Part shown: positions 35,601-45,126 of the stretch, piece by piece
Position numbering within the stretch: position 1 is the first letter of the stretch
Layout: every line of letters starts with the position of its first letter
DNA from: Kushneria sinocarnis
GTDB taxonomy: Bacteria; Pseudomonadota; Gammaproteobacteria; Pseudomonadales; Halomonadaceae
Direction of reading: 5' to 3'
NCBI RefSeq assembly: GCF_003633775.1
Contig: NZ_RBIN01000002.1
Coordinates: 124,001 to 188,000, forward strand
Length of the DNA: 64,000 bases
Program-made: the position numbers and the translations under genes
Notes under the pieces: generated by a model
Told to the model about the DNA's origin: nothing
What the model saw: only the letters and a program-made list of their open reading frames with translations
The model's database searches: none

Positions 35601-36548
35601 CCGGATCTCACCGCCGGCACCGGTCGAGGCGCCCGGCCAGGGCGCAATGGCGGTGGGATGATTGTGCGTTTCCACCTTCATCAGGATGTGGATCGGTTCA
35701 CGATGGCTGGTGTAGCGTCGACTTGCCGGCTCGGGCAGGAAACGTCCGCCCTCGTGACCGCTGATGATCGCCGCGTTGTCACTGTAGGCGGACAGCACCC
35801 GCTCACCGCTGTGCTCGGTAGTGTTGCGAATCATGCCGAACAGCGAGTGCGGCCGGGCCTCGCCGTCGATGGTCCAGTCCGCATTGAAGATCTTGTGGCG
35901 GCAGTGTTCGGAGTTCGCCTGGGCGAACATCATCAGCTCGACGTCACTGGGGTTGCGCCCCAGCTCGCCAAAAGCCGCCACCAGATAATCGATCTCGTCC
36001 TCGGCGAGCGCCAGCCCCAGCTCGCCGTTGGCCGCCGCCAGCGCCTCGCGGCCGCCCGCCAGCACATCAATGTGGGCCTGTGGCTGCGGCGAGGGATGAT
36101 CGAACAGGCGAGCCGCATCGCTGGCATCGAACAGTACCGTCTGGGTCATGCGGTCATGCAGCTCGGCCATGATCGCCGCGACCTGAGCCTTCGACGGCAT
36201 CTCGGCGGTCTGCACCCGCCAGGCCGTGCCGCGCTCGATGCGCCGGACGCCGTCGAGGCCGCAGTTGCGGGCGATATCGGTCGCCTTGGAGGCCCAGGGA
36301 GAGAGCGTGCCCAGCCGAGGCACCACCAGATAGAGCGCCCCTTCCGTCTGCGCCGGTTCAGGCTGGGTGCTGGCCTCGAGCAGCTGTTCCAGTCGCTCGC
36401 GGGTGGCGGTATCGACCTCGTCGATGTCGACGAAGTAGCGCCAGCTGGCGGTCACCTGCGTGACGCAATCGGCCGCTTCACGCAGGCGATCGAGCAGGCG
36501 GGCATGGCGGAAGGAAGAGAGGGCGCTCTGGCCTCGCAGTTCGAGCAT
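32646..36548 (-). CDS. purL: Phosphoribosylformylglycinamidine synthase
   Basis: PurL makes FGAM from FGAR, glutamine and ATP in purine synthesis. This is the large single-chain form, 1300 residues from the ATG at 36548 ([20 protein letters not shown]), where the family starts; the frame stays open for seven codons upstream to a TTG. Visible landmarks are [30 protein letters not shown] and [21 protein letters not shown]. The C-terminal class-I glutaminase has its nucleophile Cys in [10 protein letters not shown] and the partner His in MPHPERV. It is divergent from mltF, the usual order in gammaproteobacteria. Confidence 0.97.
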   Translation of the reverse strand: MLELRGQSALSSFRHARLLDRLREAADCVTQVTASWRYFVDIDEVDTATRERLEQLLEASTQPEPAQTEGALYLVVPRLGTLSPWASKATDIARNCGLDGVRRIERGTAWRVQTAEMPSKAQVAAIMAELHDRMTQTVLFDASDAARLFDHPSPQPQAHIDVLAGGREALAAANGELGLALAEDEIDYLVAAFGELGRNPSDVELMMFAQANSEHCRHKIFNADWTIDGEARPHSLFGMIRNTTEHSGERVLSAYSDNAAIISGHEGGRFLPEPASRRYTSHREPIHILMKVETHNHPTAIAPWPGASTGAGGEIRDEGATGRGGKPKAGMTGFSVSNLRIPEFIQPWEEFDYGKPERIRSALDIMLEAPIGAASFNNEFGRTALNGYFRTYEHDFIGQGGIERRGYHKPIMLAGGYGNIRDEHVSKGEIPAGAKLIVMGGPAMLIGLGGGAASSVTSGSTGAELDFASVQRDNPEMERRAQEVIDRCVALGEANPIVFIHDVGAGGLSNALPELVKDGGRGGRFELRDVQSAEPGMSPLEIWCNEAQERYVLAVAPDELARFEALCERERCPFAVVGEATEAHRLTVTDRHFESTPIDLPMDVLFGKPPKMSRSFKRHEPELPGVMLDNLDLHEALARVLRLPAVASKGFLITIGDRSIGGMTARDQMVGPWQVPVADCAVTTAAYDTHAGEGMAVGERAPTALISAAASARLAVTEAITNLMAAPIEHLGDIRLSANWMSAADHVGENQALYDAVHAVGMELCPALGVAIPVGKDSMSMQTAWQEEGQHKAVTAPLSLIATAFAPVVDAQRTLTPQLRTDAGDTDLILVDLGRGRNRLGASALAQVYGQVGNEAPDLDDPEDLRALFAVIQGLNRDGRLLAYHDRSDGGMLVTIAEMAFAGHVGVTIGLDWLVDQPLQAMEVLFNEEPGVVIQVRREDTEEVLSQLSASGLGGCSGVVARLSEDDQLRVTLFGEPLIEMPRVEAMRSWSETSYRMQRLRDNPECADQEFDSLLDSRDPGLSANLSFDVDEDVAAPYINTGAAPKVAILREQGVNGQLEMAHGFDRAGFEAIDVHMSDILAGRVDLADFRGAVACGGFSYGDVLGAGGGWAKSTLFNTRARDQFAAFFEREDTFALGVCNGCQMFARLRELIPGTEHWPTFVRNRSEQFESRVSMVRIERSPSILLDGMAGSTLPIAVAHGEGLASFRDDGHLRRAQNSGTVALRYIDNHGELTTRYPANPNGSPAGITGMTSEDGRVTIMMPHPERVARAITNSWQPDGWTQDGGWMRLFRNARRWLG

Positions 36549-36737
36549 GACGAACAAAAGCCTCTGCAACGTGCATGATGGTTGTGTCGGGCGGCGTGCC
36601 CGGCAGCGCCTCGGCGCGGCCTTGCCGGCCCGTCATGATACTGGAAAGCGCTCCGGCTGGCGAAGACCGGGGCAGACGGCTGGTCCCGAGACCCATGGGC
36701 GCGTATGGTTATGGCGTCTACAGCCATTGACCCGTCT

Positions 36738-38213
36738 ATGCCCAAGGGATTCTACCACCGCCGATGGCTGCTGGTGCTGCTGGTCGGAATGGGCTCGCTT
36801 GCGACGCCCGAGCGGAACCTGCTGCCGCGACTCGACTGGCTGCCCGGCCAGAGCTCCGCCCTGTCGGCCGTCCACACACGCGACTTTCTCCAGCTCTATA
36901 CGCGCAATACCCCGACGACCTACTACGAGGGTCGCCAGGGCCCGACCGGTTTCGAATACGAACTGGTGCGTCGTTTTGCCGATGAGCTGGGCGTCAGTCT
37001 CGCGGTCGATCGCAGCCATCACATCGAAGGCGTGCTCGATGCCGTGCGCAGCGGTGAAGCCGATCTCGGCGCAGCCGGACTGGTGCTCGATCCGTTGACC
37101 CCCGGAATTCGTTACTCCCGGCCGATCATGTCGCTGCAGCCGATAGTGATCTACCGCCGTGGTCTGAATCCGCCGACATCGGTGGAGGATCTGGTCGGTC
37201 TGAAGATCGGCGCGCTGGCCAACTCCGGCAGCGTGCTGGCGCTGCGTAATGCGCGCCGCGACCATCCGGAACTCGGCTGGCGGGAAACCCACGAACTCGA
37301 GAACACCGACCTGATCGCCATGGTGGCCAGCGGTCGGCTCGATGCGGCCGTGATCTACGCTCACGCCTTCAAGCTCAGCCGCATCTTCTTTCCGGGAGTG
37401 GAGAACGGCTTCGAGCTGGGCCAGCCGCTGACCCTCGCCTGGGCCTTCCCTGCAAGCGGCGATCTCTCGCTGCTTGAGCGCGCCAACCGTTTCATCGACC
37501 GGATGCATGCCAATGGTGAACTCGAGCGCCTCGAGATCAGCTACTTCGGTCATGACGACTATCTGGAGTATGTCGGCGCCCGACGGTTCATCAGCCAGAC
37601 CCGCAAGCACCTTGACCAGTGGACGGATGAATTTCTCGCCGCCGCCCGCAAGACCGGTTTCGACTGGAAGCTGCTGGCAGCGATCAGCTACCAGGAGTCG
37701 CACTGGAATCCCGAGGCCACCTCGCCCACCGGGGTCCGCGGCATGATGATGCTGACGCGCACCACCGCAGCACGCATGAACGTCGACGATCGCATCGATC
37801 CCGCCCAGAGCATCGACGGTGGCGCCCGCTATCTGCAGGAACTGGTGGAGCGGTTGCCCGATGACATCCCTTCACCGGATCGCCTGTGGATGGCGCTGGC
37901 CGCCTACAACATCGGCATGGGCCATCTCGCTGATGCCCGACTGCTGGCGGATCGCCAGGGGCTGGACCCCGATCGCTGGGAGGATGTCAGGAAGATGCTG
38001 CCCAGGCTGCAGGAGAGTCGCTGGTATCATGAGCTGCCCCACGGTTTCGCCCGCGGCAAGGGGGCGGTCTACTATGTGCGCAATATCCGCCGCTATCATG
38101 AAATCCTGAGCTACGTGACGCGCAGCCAGCGTCAGTTTGCCCCCCTGGTCAACAGCCGGGCCGCTTCGCTCTCTCCTTCGTTCAATATTGTCACCCCTGA
38201 TGCCGCACCCTGA
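36738..38213 (+). CDS. mltF: Membrane-bound lytic murein transglycosylase F
   Basis: MltF cleaves peptidoglycan glycan strands to 1,6-anhydromuropeptides. The protein (491 residues from the ATG at 36738) has an N-terminal signal or membrane segment ([13 protein letters not shown]), a periplasmic amino-acid-binding-like regulatory domain (residues ~45-270) and a C-terminal SLT domain. The catalytic Glu is in [21 protein letters not shown]. The upstream ATG at 36705 is possible; neither has a clear ribosome site. Its last 14 nt overlap the start of a diguanylate cyclase gene, which is not the usual neighbour. Confidence 0.94.
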   Translation: MPKGFYHRRWLLVLLVGMGSLATPERNLLPRLDWLPGQSSALSAVHTRDFLQLYTRNTPTTYYEGRQGPTGFEYELVRRFADELGVSLAVDRSHHIEGVLDAVRSGEADLGAAGLVLDPLTPGIRYSRPIMSLQPIVIYRRGLNPPTSVEDLVGLKIGALANSGSVLALRNARRDHPELGWRETHELENTDLIAMVASGRLDAAVIYAHAFKLSRIFFPGVENGFELGQPLTLAWAFPASGDLSLLERANRFIDRMHANGELERLEISYFGHDDYLEYVGARRFISQTRKHLDQWTDEFLAAARKTGFDWKLLAAISYQESHWNPEATSPTGVRGMMMLTRTTAARMNVDDRIDPAQSIDGGARYLQELVERLPDDIPSPDRLWMALAAYNIGMGHLADARLLADRQGLDPDRWEDVRKMLPRLQESRWYHELPHGFARGKGAVYYVRNIRRYHEILSYVTRSQRQFAPLVNSRAASLSPSFNIVTPDAAP

Positions 38214-40137
38214 GCTTCGCCGTTTGCCGCTACTGCTGAGCCTGCTGTCGCTGCTGGCGGTATGCCTGGAAATGGCGTTCGCCGATGACAGCCGCTACCT
38301 GCTGGGAGGCACCACGGCGCTGGTCGCCTTCAGCCTGATCCTGCGCCGGCTGCAATGTCCGCGCAGCGCCCGTCTTGTCAGCCTGCCGGTACTCGTCCTG
38401 CTGGCCCTGTTCGTGCTGAGTTTTCTGATTCCCGACAGCTGGATCGGTTATGAGCGCTGGGCGGAGCTGTTCGATGCCTGGCTCGGCGACGGCGAATTCT
38501 ATGCACTGCGGCCATCACTGCTGATCTCCCTGACGCTGATCCTGCTGGTGCTGCCGTCACTGCTCTTCTGGCGGCCTCATCTGATCGCCCCGCTGCTGTG
38601 CATGGTTGCCGTGCTGTTCAGTGTGACCCAGCTGTTCGAGCAGCTCATCTTCGATCTCAACGAGGATAGCGGGCTGACCCCGATGAGCGGGCTGGCGCTG
38701 GCCCTCTTGCTGCTGGCCGAGGCGATCGACCTGCATCGTCAGCTGGGGCGCTACCGGCGCCCGATCCGGCTGGCCAAGGCCGGCGCTCTACTGGTGGTGG
38801 TCATCACGCTGGCACTGTGGCACTTCCAGAACGGACAGAACCTGTATCAGGTCAACCACCTCGCGCTTGTCACCGGTGACCGGCTGAGCGAACTCATGGG
38901 TCGCATGCTGGCCGTGCAGAACGATGCCATGCAGCGGTTCAGCAAGGGCTGGCAGAACGAGCCGGGCGTGCCCGAGGAAAACGACTGGGCGCTGCGAGGG
39001 CAGCTGCTGCTGCAGGATTTCCCGGATATTGCCGCCATCGGCTGGTTCGATCGCGAGCGCCGGCTGCAGCGACTCGTCAACCGCGGTTCGCAGCAGCCGG
39101 CCGGCATGGCCGACAACCCCGCCGTAAAGCAGGCCCTGCAGCAGGTCTTCGGCTATGGCCAGCAAGGCAGCGCCGGTGTCTTCGATACCGCCGGCGAACA
39201 GCGCTCGATTGGCCTCTACTTCCCGGTCGATACCGGTGATCAGCGCCCCAGCCGTGGCGCCGTGGCCTTCACCCTGTCGCTCTCCCGACTGTTTCATCAG
39301 CTCGAAGATCGCATGACGGATACCAATGACTATCTGGTCACCATCCATCACGATCGGCAGCTGCTGTTTCGCACCGGTCGCGACCGGCGCCTCAGCGAGG
39401 ATCGCTACTGCAATCTGATCACCCTGGGCGGCAACAGCTTCACCCTCTGCACCCAGCCGACCATGGCCCGGCTGTTTGCCGAGCGGACCACGCTGCCGGC
39501 ACTGCTGCTGCTGACCGGACTGGCCTTTGCGCTGATGCTCTATCTGGTGATGTATTATCATCAGCGACTGCGCAGCAAGCACAGCGGCGTGGTCAATGCC
39601 AATCGACGGCTGCGCAACGAGGTCGAGGCCCGGATTGCCCTGCAGACCGAGGTGGAGTGGCTGGCCCGTCACGATGAGCTGACCCAGCTGCCCAACCGGC
39701 GCTATTTCATGGAGTGGACCTCCGAACGGCTCGACAGTCGCGGCGGCGCCGTGATGCTGATCGATATCGATCACTTCAAGACGGTCAACGATCAGCTCGG
39801 GCATGCCCGCGGCGATCACTATCTCAAGTGCGTGGCCGAGGTGGCCCGCCGGCCGATCGAGGCCTGCGGCGGTCTGCTGGCCCGCTATGGCGGCGAAGAG
39901 TTTGTCGCCTGTCTGCCCGGTGTGGAGGAAGACGAGGTTGTGCTCTGCGCCGAGCGCATCCGTCGGGAAGTGCAGCTGCTGGAGCTCGAGCAGCCCCACA
40001 CCGGCGAGTGGCTGACGGTCAGCATCGGCATCGACTGTGCCGTCGGCCTGTTCGATATCGGCAGGCTGATCGAAACGGCCGACCGGGCACTCTACCGTGC
40101 CAAGCAGGCCGGCCGGGACCGGGTCATGACGAGGTAG
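38200..40137 (+). CDS. Membrane diguanylate cyclase (GGEEF)
   Basis: This protein should make cyclic di-GMP from two GTP. The 645-residue protein has about six or seven N-terminal helices (residues ~5-215). A periplasmic sensor region of ~200 residues containing no Cys-rich or known motif follows, then another membrane helix near 430-455 and a GGDEF domain. The active site is intact (GGEEF, residues 564-568; [10 protein letters not shown] and NRRYF present). The inhibitory RxxD site expected nine residues before GGEEF is absent, so product inhibition by that route is unlikely. It starts inside the mltF end (14-nt overlap) and its 3' end overlaps the convergent tadA by 14 nt. Confidence 0.9.
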   Translation: MPHPELRRLPLLLSLLSLLAVCLEMAFADDSRYLLGGTTALVAFSLILRRLQCPRSARLVSLPVLVLLALFVLSFLIPDSWIGYERWAELFDAWLGDGEFYALRPSLLISLTLILLVLPSLLFWRPHLIAPLLCMVAVLFSVTQLFEQLIFDLNEDSGLTPMSGLALALLLLAEAIDLHRQLGRYRRPIRLAKAGALLVVVITLALWHFQNGQNLYQVNHLALVTGDRLSELMGRMLAVQNDAMQRFSKGWQNEPGVPEENDWALRGQLLLQDFPDIAAIGWFDRERRLQRLVNRGSQQPAGMADNPAVKQALQQVFGYGQQGSAGVFDTAGEQRSIGLYFPVDTGDQRPSRGAVAFTLSLSRLFHQLEDRMTDTNDYLVTIHHDRQLLFRTGRDRRLSEDRYCNLITLGGNSFTLCTQPTMARLFAERTTLPALLLLTGLAFALMLYLVMYYHQRLRSKHSGVVNANRRLRNEVEARIALQTEVEWLARHDELTQLPNRRYFMEWTSERLDSRGGAVMLIDIDHFKTVNDQLGHARGDHYLKCVAEVARRPIEACGGLLARYGGEEFVACLPGVEEDEVVLCAERIRREVQLLELEQPHTGEWLTVSIGIDCAVGLFDIGRLIETADRALYRAKQAGRDRVMTR

Positions 40138-40660
40138 GGCCGTCGCCCTCCCGGGCAGGACCATCCGTGGCCTGCGCATCCCGCTGTGGCTCGGCGCTTC
40201 GGCGGCTCGAGCGCCGTGCGGCGAAGAACTCCCGCATCAGCCGGCGTGCCCTGCCGGACTGTACCCCGGATGCCACGTCCACCCGGTGATTGAACCATGG
40301 CTGGGCAAACAGATTGGCGCGGGATTCGGCCATGCCGGTCTTCGGCTCCGCCACGGCGTAGACCACCCGTCTGATGCGCGCCTGGATGATGGCGCCGGTG
40401 CACATCAGACAGGGCTCCACGGTCACGAACAGGCTGCAGCCTCCCAGCCGGTAGTTGCCGAGCCGTTCGCCGGCAGTACGCAATGCCCGGATTTCGGCGT
40501 GTGCCGTGGGGTCATGGGCGGCTACCGGCGCATTGAAGCCTTCGCCGATGATGTTTCCGGCAGCGTCAACCACCACCGCACCGATCGGTACCTCACCGGC
40601 GGCCAGTGCCAGATGCGCCTGATCCAGCGCCCGGTGCATGTAGTAGTCGTCGCTGGCCAT
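40124..40660 (-). CDS. tadA: tRNA-specific adenosine deaminase
   Basis: TadA deaminates A34 to inosine in tRNA-Arg(ACG). The 178-residue protein starts at the ATG at 40660 with AGGAGAG upstream. The zinc-deaminase signatures are HAEIRALR (His ligand and catalytic Glu) and PCLMCTGAI (two Cys ligands). The C-terminal ~25 residues are basic and extend past the usual end of the domain. The 3' end overlaps the cyclase gene tail to tail. tadA beside mltF and purL is the common order; here the cyclase is inserted between. Confidence 0.95.
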   Translation of the reverse strand: MASDDYYMHRALDQAHLALAAGEVPIGAVVVDAAGNIIGEGFNAPVAAHDPTAHAEIRALRTAGERLGNYRLGGCSLFVTVEPCLMCTGAIIQARIRRVVYAVAEPKTGMAESRANLFAQPWFNHRVDVASGVQSGRARRLMREFFAARRSSRRSAEPQRDAQATDGPAREGDGPTSS

Positions 40661-40693
40661 GTGCCTCTCCTGCTGAAACAGGCGACCATGATA

Positions 40694-40722
40694 CAAAAAA
40701 ACCGGCGCCCGAAGGCGCCGGT
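40694..40722 (-). terminator. Rho-independent terminator after the alcohol dehydrogenase gene
   Basis: A 9-bp stem ACCGGCGCC / GGCGCCGGT with a CGAA loop (TTCG on the transcribed strand) is followed by seven T residues on the minus strand (complement of 40695-40701). It ends the transcript of the dehydrogenase gene and separates it from tadA. Confidence 0.9.
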
Positions 40723-40751
40723 GGTCAGCCTCGCTGTCCGTCATGCCATCG

Positions 40752-41819
40752 TCAGGCGGCGGACTGTGTCTTGAGCGAAGCCATGTCGATGACGAAGCGA
40801 TACTTCACGTCACCCTTCTGCATGCGCTCGAAGGCTTCGTTGATCTGGTCGATGTTGATCATCTCGACATCGCAGGTAATGCCGTTTTCGGCGCAGAAAT
40901 CGAGCACTTCCTGGGTTTCCGGCATGCCACCGATCAACGAACCCGCCAGCACGCGACGCTTGAAGATCAGCGAACCACCGTTGACGGCCGGATCGATCGG
41001 CTCCAGCAGGCCCACCAGAATATGCGTGCCGTCATAGCGCAGCACGTTGAGATAGGGGTTGAGGTCGTGCTGTACCGGCACGGTATCGAGCATGAAATCG
41101 AAAGTTTCGGCCACTTCGGCCATCTGCGACTCATCGGAGGAGATCACCACATGATCGGCCCCCTGGCGCTTCGCCTCGGCCACCTTGCTCTCCGAACGGG
41201 TAAAGATGGTCACCTCGGCACCCAGCGCCTTCGCCAGCTTGACTCCCATGTGGCCCAGACCGCCCATGCCGATCACACCGACCTTGTGGCCGGGTTTCAC
41301 GCCATAGTGCTTCAGCGGCGAATAGGTGGTAATACCGGCACACATGATCGGCGCCGCCGAGGGCAGATCGATGCCTTCCGGCATGCGTACCACGAACCGC
41401 TCGCTGACCACGATGGCATCGGAGTAGCCGCCCTGGGTCATGGTGCCGTCATGAGGATCGACACTGCCATAGGTCATGGTGAAGCCGTTTTCGCAGTATT
41501 GCTCCAGACCATCACTGCAGGCACTGCACTGGCGGCAGGAGTCCACCATGCAGCCGACACCGACCAGTTCACCGACCTGATAACCGGTCACTTCCGAGCC
41601 CACGCCGGTTACCCGACCCACGATCTCGTGGCCGGGCACGATCGGAAAACTCGTCATCCCCCAGTCATCACGTGCAAAGTGCAGATCAGTATGGCAGACA
41701 CCGCAGTAGAGGATGTCAATGGCCACATCGTCGGCTCGCAGATCGCGCCGTTCGAAACGATAGTGGGAAAGGGGCGTATCAGCTGCATAGGCAGCGTAGG
41801 ATTGCACCTGTGTTGGCAT
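40752..41819 (-). CDS. Zinc-dependent NAD(P) alcohol dehydrogenase, YahK/CAD type
   Basis: The 355-residue medium-chain dehydrogenase starts at the ATG at 41819 with GAGG 5-8 nt upstream. Catalytic zinc ligands are in CGVCHTD and GHEIVG. The structural zinc lobe is GCMVDSCRQCSACSDG, and the Rossmann motif is VIGMGGLGHMGVKLAKALGA. This subgroup reduces a broad range of aldehydes with NADPH. It is divergent from an AraC-type regulator, the arrangement known for yqhC-yqhD, so aldehyde-induced control is plausible but inferred. Confidence 0.92.
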   Translation of the reverse strand: MPTQVQSYAAYAADTPLSHYRFERRDLRADDVAIDILYCGVCHTDLHFARDDWGMTSFPIVPGHEIVGRVTGVGSEVTGYQVGELVGVGCMVDSCRQCSACSDGLEQYCENGFTMTYGSVDPHDGTMTQGGYSDAIVVSERFVVRMPEGIDLPSAAPIMCAGITTYSPLKHYGVKPGHKVGVIGMGGLGHMGVKLAKALGAEVTIFTRSESKVAEAKRQGADHVVISSDESQMAEVAETFDFMLDTVPVQHDLNPYLNVLRYDGTHILVGLLEPIDPAVNGGSLIFKRRVLAGSLIGGMPETQEVLDFCAENGITCDVEMINIDQINEAFERMQKGDVKYRFVIDMASLKTQSAA

Positions 41820-42002
41820 GAAAACCTCGAAACCGAAGATTGCAACCGCGCCCGAAATGAATCGGCATCGGACGCTCATGAAATCTCTTCAGTATGTGTC
41901 ACCAGCGGGGCTTCAGCCATGCTCCATACTCGCCACTACTTGCACAATCCTCCATGCCCTGCGGCAAAATTCCGGAGTCAATGCAGTTTTCATGCATAAT
42001 AT
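41820..42002. promoter_or_regulatory. Divergent promoter region, dehydrogenase / AraC regulator
   Basis: This 183-bp gap is more AT-rich than its flanks. An AT-rich block (CATAATATATGG) immediately precedes the regulator start. I see no long inverted repeat. It should hold both promoters and the AraC-family binding sites, but none can be placed with confidence. Confidence 0.35.
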
Positions 42003-42962
42003 ATGGCTGATACCAGCCTGGCACTCGGATATCCGGTAATGACGACTGTCGACACCATTACGCCACATCCCGCAAATCCTTCCTCCTCCAACCAGCGCAT
42101 GAGTGCCCTGATCAGGCCGCTGATCGAGCACGATGGCTTCATGGCGACAGCGCTCGAGGGGGTTCAGCTGATGGCAGCGCATCAGGGGGAGCCGGCCACC
42201 CCCCAGTGCTACGAGCCGGGGCTGATCATCATCGCCCAGGGCGGCAAGACCGCCTATCTCGGGGATCGAACGATGCACTATGGGGCCGGCCATTATCTGG
42301 TGCAGGCCATGTCGCTGCCCTTCGAATGCGAAACCCGCGCCGACCCCGAGTGTCCGATGCTCGGGCTGAGCCTGCGCATCGATCCTGCCATGCTCAGCGA
42401 ACTGGCCCGCATCGTGCCGGAACCGGAGACCTCGCATACGTCACAGCCGATGGCCGCCGTGCCGATCGATGCCGCCATGGAGGACAGCGTGGTCCGGCTG
42501 CTCGAGTGTCTGCATGATCCGCTGATCCGTCAGGCGCTGGGCGAGGCGCGCATCCGCGAGGTCCTCTTCGAGGCCCTGCGTGGCCCCCAGGGAGCCTCCC
42601 TGCACCATCTACTGCATCATCAGAGCCACTACGGACGGATTGCCCGGGCGCTGGAGCTGATTCATCACAACTACGCCGAACCGCTGGCGGTGGAGTGGCT
42701 CGCCGAGCGGGTCAACATGAGCCCCTCCGCCTTCCACCACCATTTCCGCCAGCTGACCTGCCATTCACCACTGCAGTATCAGAAGCGCATCCGACTGCTG
42801 CGGGCACGTCTGATGCTGCGCCGTGCCGAGCAGGTCGGCACCGCGGCAGCCGCCGTCGGCTATCACAGCGCCTCCCAGTTCAGCCGCGAATACAAGCGCT
42901 ACTTCGGGCTCAGCCCGACCTGCGAACTGCGCCGGCAGCACGAACCGACCACGGCCCCTTGA
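42003..42962 (+). CDS. AraC-family transcriptional regulator
   Basis: The 319-residue protein has an AraC-type N-terminal cupin domain (CYEPGLIIIAQGGKTAYLGD, then the GHYLVQAMSLPFECE strand). The C-terminal double helix-turn-helix follows (residues ~210-310: PLAVEWLAERVNMSPSAFHH and ATAAAVGYHSASQFSREYKR). It resembles YqhC-type activators of aldehyde reductases. The start at 42003 is uncertain; an ATG at 42039 is also possible. The divergent dehydrogenase is the likely target. Confidence 0.88.
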   Translation: MADTSLALGYPVMTTVDTITPHPANPSSSNQRMSALIRPLIEHDGFMATALEGVQLMAAHQGEPATPQCYEPGLIIIAQGGKTAYLGDRTMHYGAGHYLVQAMSLPFECETRADPECPMLGLSLRIDPAMLSELARIVPEPETSHTSQPMAAVPIDAAMEDSVVRLLECLHDPLIRQALGEARIREVLFEALRGPQGASLHHLLHHQSHYGRIARALELIHHNYAEPLAVEWLAERVNMSPSAFHHHFRQLTCHSPLQYQKRIRLLRARLMLRRAEQVGTAAAAVGYHSASQFSREYKRYFGLSPTCELRRQHEPTTAP

Positions 42963-42975
42963 CCCTGCGGCGGGC

Positions 42976-44301
42976 TCAGCCGGCGAGCGCCCCGGCTGTG
43001 TCCGCAGCCGCATCATCATGCATGACGAAACAGCCGCGCCCCCGGCGCTTGGCTTCATAGAGCGCCTCGTCCGCCCGTCTCAGCAGCAGGTCGATATCCC
43101 GCCCCGCCCGGGGGAACATTGCAATGCCGATGGAGACGCGGGCCCTGTGGGACCCGACCACCGGTGCTTTCGCGTCGTCGCACAGTGCCCGGGCCAGGGC
43201 CTCGACCCGGCAATCATCCGCCTCCCGCAGCAGGATCACGAACTCATCCCCGCCGATGCGGGCCAGACAGTCATGCGGTGCCAGCAGCGCTTCGATCTGC
43301 CGGGTAAAGCCGATCAGCAGTTCATCACCGGCGTCATGACCGTGGATATCATTGATCTTCTTGAAATGATCCAGGTCCAGGTACATCAGGGCGAACGAGG
43401 TGTCAGGCGTTGCATAACGTATCACCCGCTGCAGCTGCTCGAGCAGCTGACGCCGATTGGCCACCCCGGTGAGCGCGTCGCGATAGGCCATGTCATGCAG
43501 TTTCTGCGCATACTGCTGACGCTGCACGATATCCCGGCTCGAGAACACCAGCGAGGCCTCCTCCCCCTCGGCCGCCTCGGGCTGGGAGATATGCCCCTCG
43601 AACCACATGTAGTGGCCCTGCGCATGGCGGACCCGGTACTCCAGTTTCAGATGTGCCCCGGGCCTGCCGAGCAGTGACCGGCACTTGCCGATGACCCGGG
43701 CCCGATCGTCACGGTGCAGCAAGTCGGGCAGCCATCGGCCCTGATACGCATCGCTGCGATACCCCAGCACCTGCTCGAAGGAGGGAGAGAGATAGCGGAC
43801 ATGACCGGCAGGCTCCACCACGCCGATGATATCGAGCATGTTGTCCGTGATCAGGCGATACTGCTGCTCCCTCGCCCTGAGCTCTGCCTCGGCACTCTTG
43901 CGCTCGGTGATGTTCCGGCTGACGATGACCAGCCGGTGGCGATGGCCGACGGCATCGAAGATCGGTGTCTTGATCACCTCCCAGGTATTGAGCCGGCCAT
44001 CGGCTGACCTGAGGGATTTCTCGATGACCAGCGGCGCTTTTCGGTGCCAGGCCAGTTCATCGGTATAGGTGTTGTACTCGAATCCTTCACTCAGATGAGG
44101 GCGCAGCCGGCTCAGCTCCCGGTCGGTCATGCCGACATAGTTCACATCAAGCAGTTCATACTGCTCCAGCACCTGACGGTTGGTGATCAGCCAGCGCCCC
44201 TCCCCATCCTTGAGCACAATGAATTCCTGGATCAGATCAATCAGTGTGGTCAGCTGCTCCGCCCGGGCAGCCGGGGAAGATACGATATCGGTCACGGTCA
44301 T
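42976..44301 (-). CDS. PAS-PAS-GGDEF diguanylate cyclase
   Basis: As a stand-alone gene starting at the ATG at 44301 this is a 441-residue cytosolic cyclase. It has a first PAS-like domain (LIQEFIVLKDGEGRWLITNR, residues ~20-130), a second PAS/PAC domain (MLDIIGVVEPAGHVRYLSPS, ~150-265) and a GGDEF domain with an intact GGDEF at 350-354. The RxxD inhibitory site is lost (Arg replaced by Ala). The ribosome site is weak. The frame runs on upstream without a stop into a DUF1003 membrane domain, so the true protein may be a longer fusion (see next entry). Confidence 0.85.
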   Translation of the reverse strand: MTVTDIVSSPAARAEQLTTLIDLIQEFIVLKDGEGRWLITNRQVLEQYELLDVNYVGMTDRELSRLRPHLSEGFEYNTYTDELAWHRKAPLVIEKSLRSADGRLNTWEVIKTPIFDAVGHRHRLVIVSRNITERKSAEAELRAREQQYRLITDNMLDIIGVVEPAGHVRYLSPSFEQVLGYRSDAYQGRWLPDLLHRDDRARVIGKCRSLLGRPGAHLKLEYRVRHAQGHYMWFEGHISQPEAAEGEEASLVFSSRDIVQRQQYAQKLHDMAYRDALTGVANRRQLLEQLQRVIRYATPDTSFALMYLDLDHFKKINDIHGHDAGDELLIGFTRQIEALLAPHDCLARIGGDEFVILLREADDCRVEALARALCDDAKAPVVGSHRARVSIGIAMFPRAGRDIDLLLRRADEALYEAKRRGRGCFVMHDDAAADTAGALAG

Positions 44302-44466
44302 GAGAGATTTCACCGTAATGAGTAGGCCCTGCGATATCGGCCACGACACGGGCTGCATTGAGAGCCCTGGCTCGGATCGGCCCCGGGCTTGCCGCCCGCT
44401 GGCGTGCACCCCCGGCATCACCGTCGGCTCCCGGGGGCCGGCCTCCTCCTGCTGCCGATCGCCCGG

Positions 44467-44989
44467 CAGCCTTGCCAGCAGGCGAATCTGCCGCTCGACC
44501 AGCGCCAGCCACTGGCTGTCGCGCAACCGATCGAGCTTGTCGTGCAGCCCGCGAATTTCCAGCTCGGACTTCAGATTGACTTCATGGTCGTGCGCGGCTT
44601 CCAGCCGATCCCGGGCCGCCTGACGATTCTGTGCCATCATGATGACCGGGGCCTGAATGGCCGCCAGCATGGAAAGAAACAGGTTCAGCAGGATATAGGG
44701 ATAGGGATCGAGGGCGTGCGCCCAGGCGATTGGTACGACGCTGTTGAGCACGATCCAGCCGCCCGGTACGACACAAACAGCGCGATGAACAACCAGGCCC
44801 TCCGAAGGCGGCAATGCGGTCCGCCAGACGCTCGCCGAAGGTACGGCCATCGGCAAACTCGCGGTTGATGTTGCGACTGATGTGGGCGTGCTGCTGCAGG
44901 TGTTCGATCCCGCGTCGCTCACGCCGGGAGAGCTGCTCCCATTCCTTGTGCAGCACATGTTTTGCCAGACTACGGGAAGAGTGGGACAT
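44467..44989 (-). pseudogene. DUF1003 membrane protein, disrupted by two apparent frameshifts
   Basis: Reading from the ATG at 44989 (GAGG 6 nt upstream) gives MSHSSRSLAKHVLHKEW through TFGERLADRIAAFGG, the DUF1003 N-terminus. The match then jumps frame near 44796-44803 to WLFIALFVS, and again near 44759-44767 to GGWIVLNSVVPIAWAH. It then continues as DPYPYILLNLFLSMLAAIQ and MMAQNRQAARDRLEAAHD to about 44467. Both jumps fall at GGG runs and each fits loss of one base. The last frame stays open into the PAS-PAS-GGDEF gene. This is either a decayed gene or two homopolymer errors in the assembly. Restoring both bases gives a 671-residue fusion. Confidence 0.75.
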
Positions 44990-45126
44990 GAGAGACCTCA
45001 CTGTTGGGGCGAACCCGCAGCGCGAGCGATGCTTCCGACTCTGAACCCGTCCGTGTGGCCGGAAAAGCCCTTTCAGCCATGGCCCGAGACGAGGCTGTCC
45101 AACCACTGCCAGGGGAACACACCACC

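Noticed and set aside
34176-36578. 800-codon open frame on the plus strand opposite purL
   Set aside because: It is a shadow of purL's GC-rich codon use: His/Arg/Gln-rich, no domain, no ribosome site, and purL is unmistakable.
44237-44512. 91-codon minus-strand frame between the DUF1003 remnant and the cyclase
   Set aside because: Ala/Gly/Arg-rich out-of-frame reading with no family resemblance; considered as the lost DUF1003 C-terminus but it does not align.
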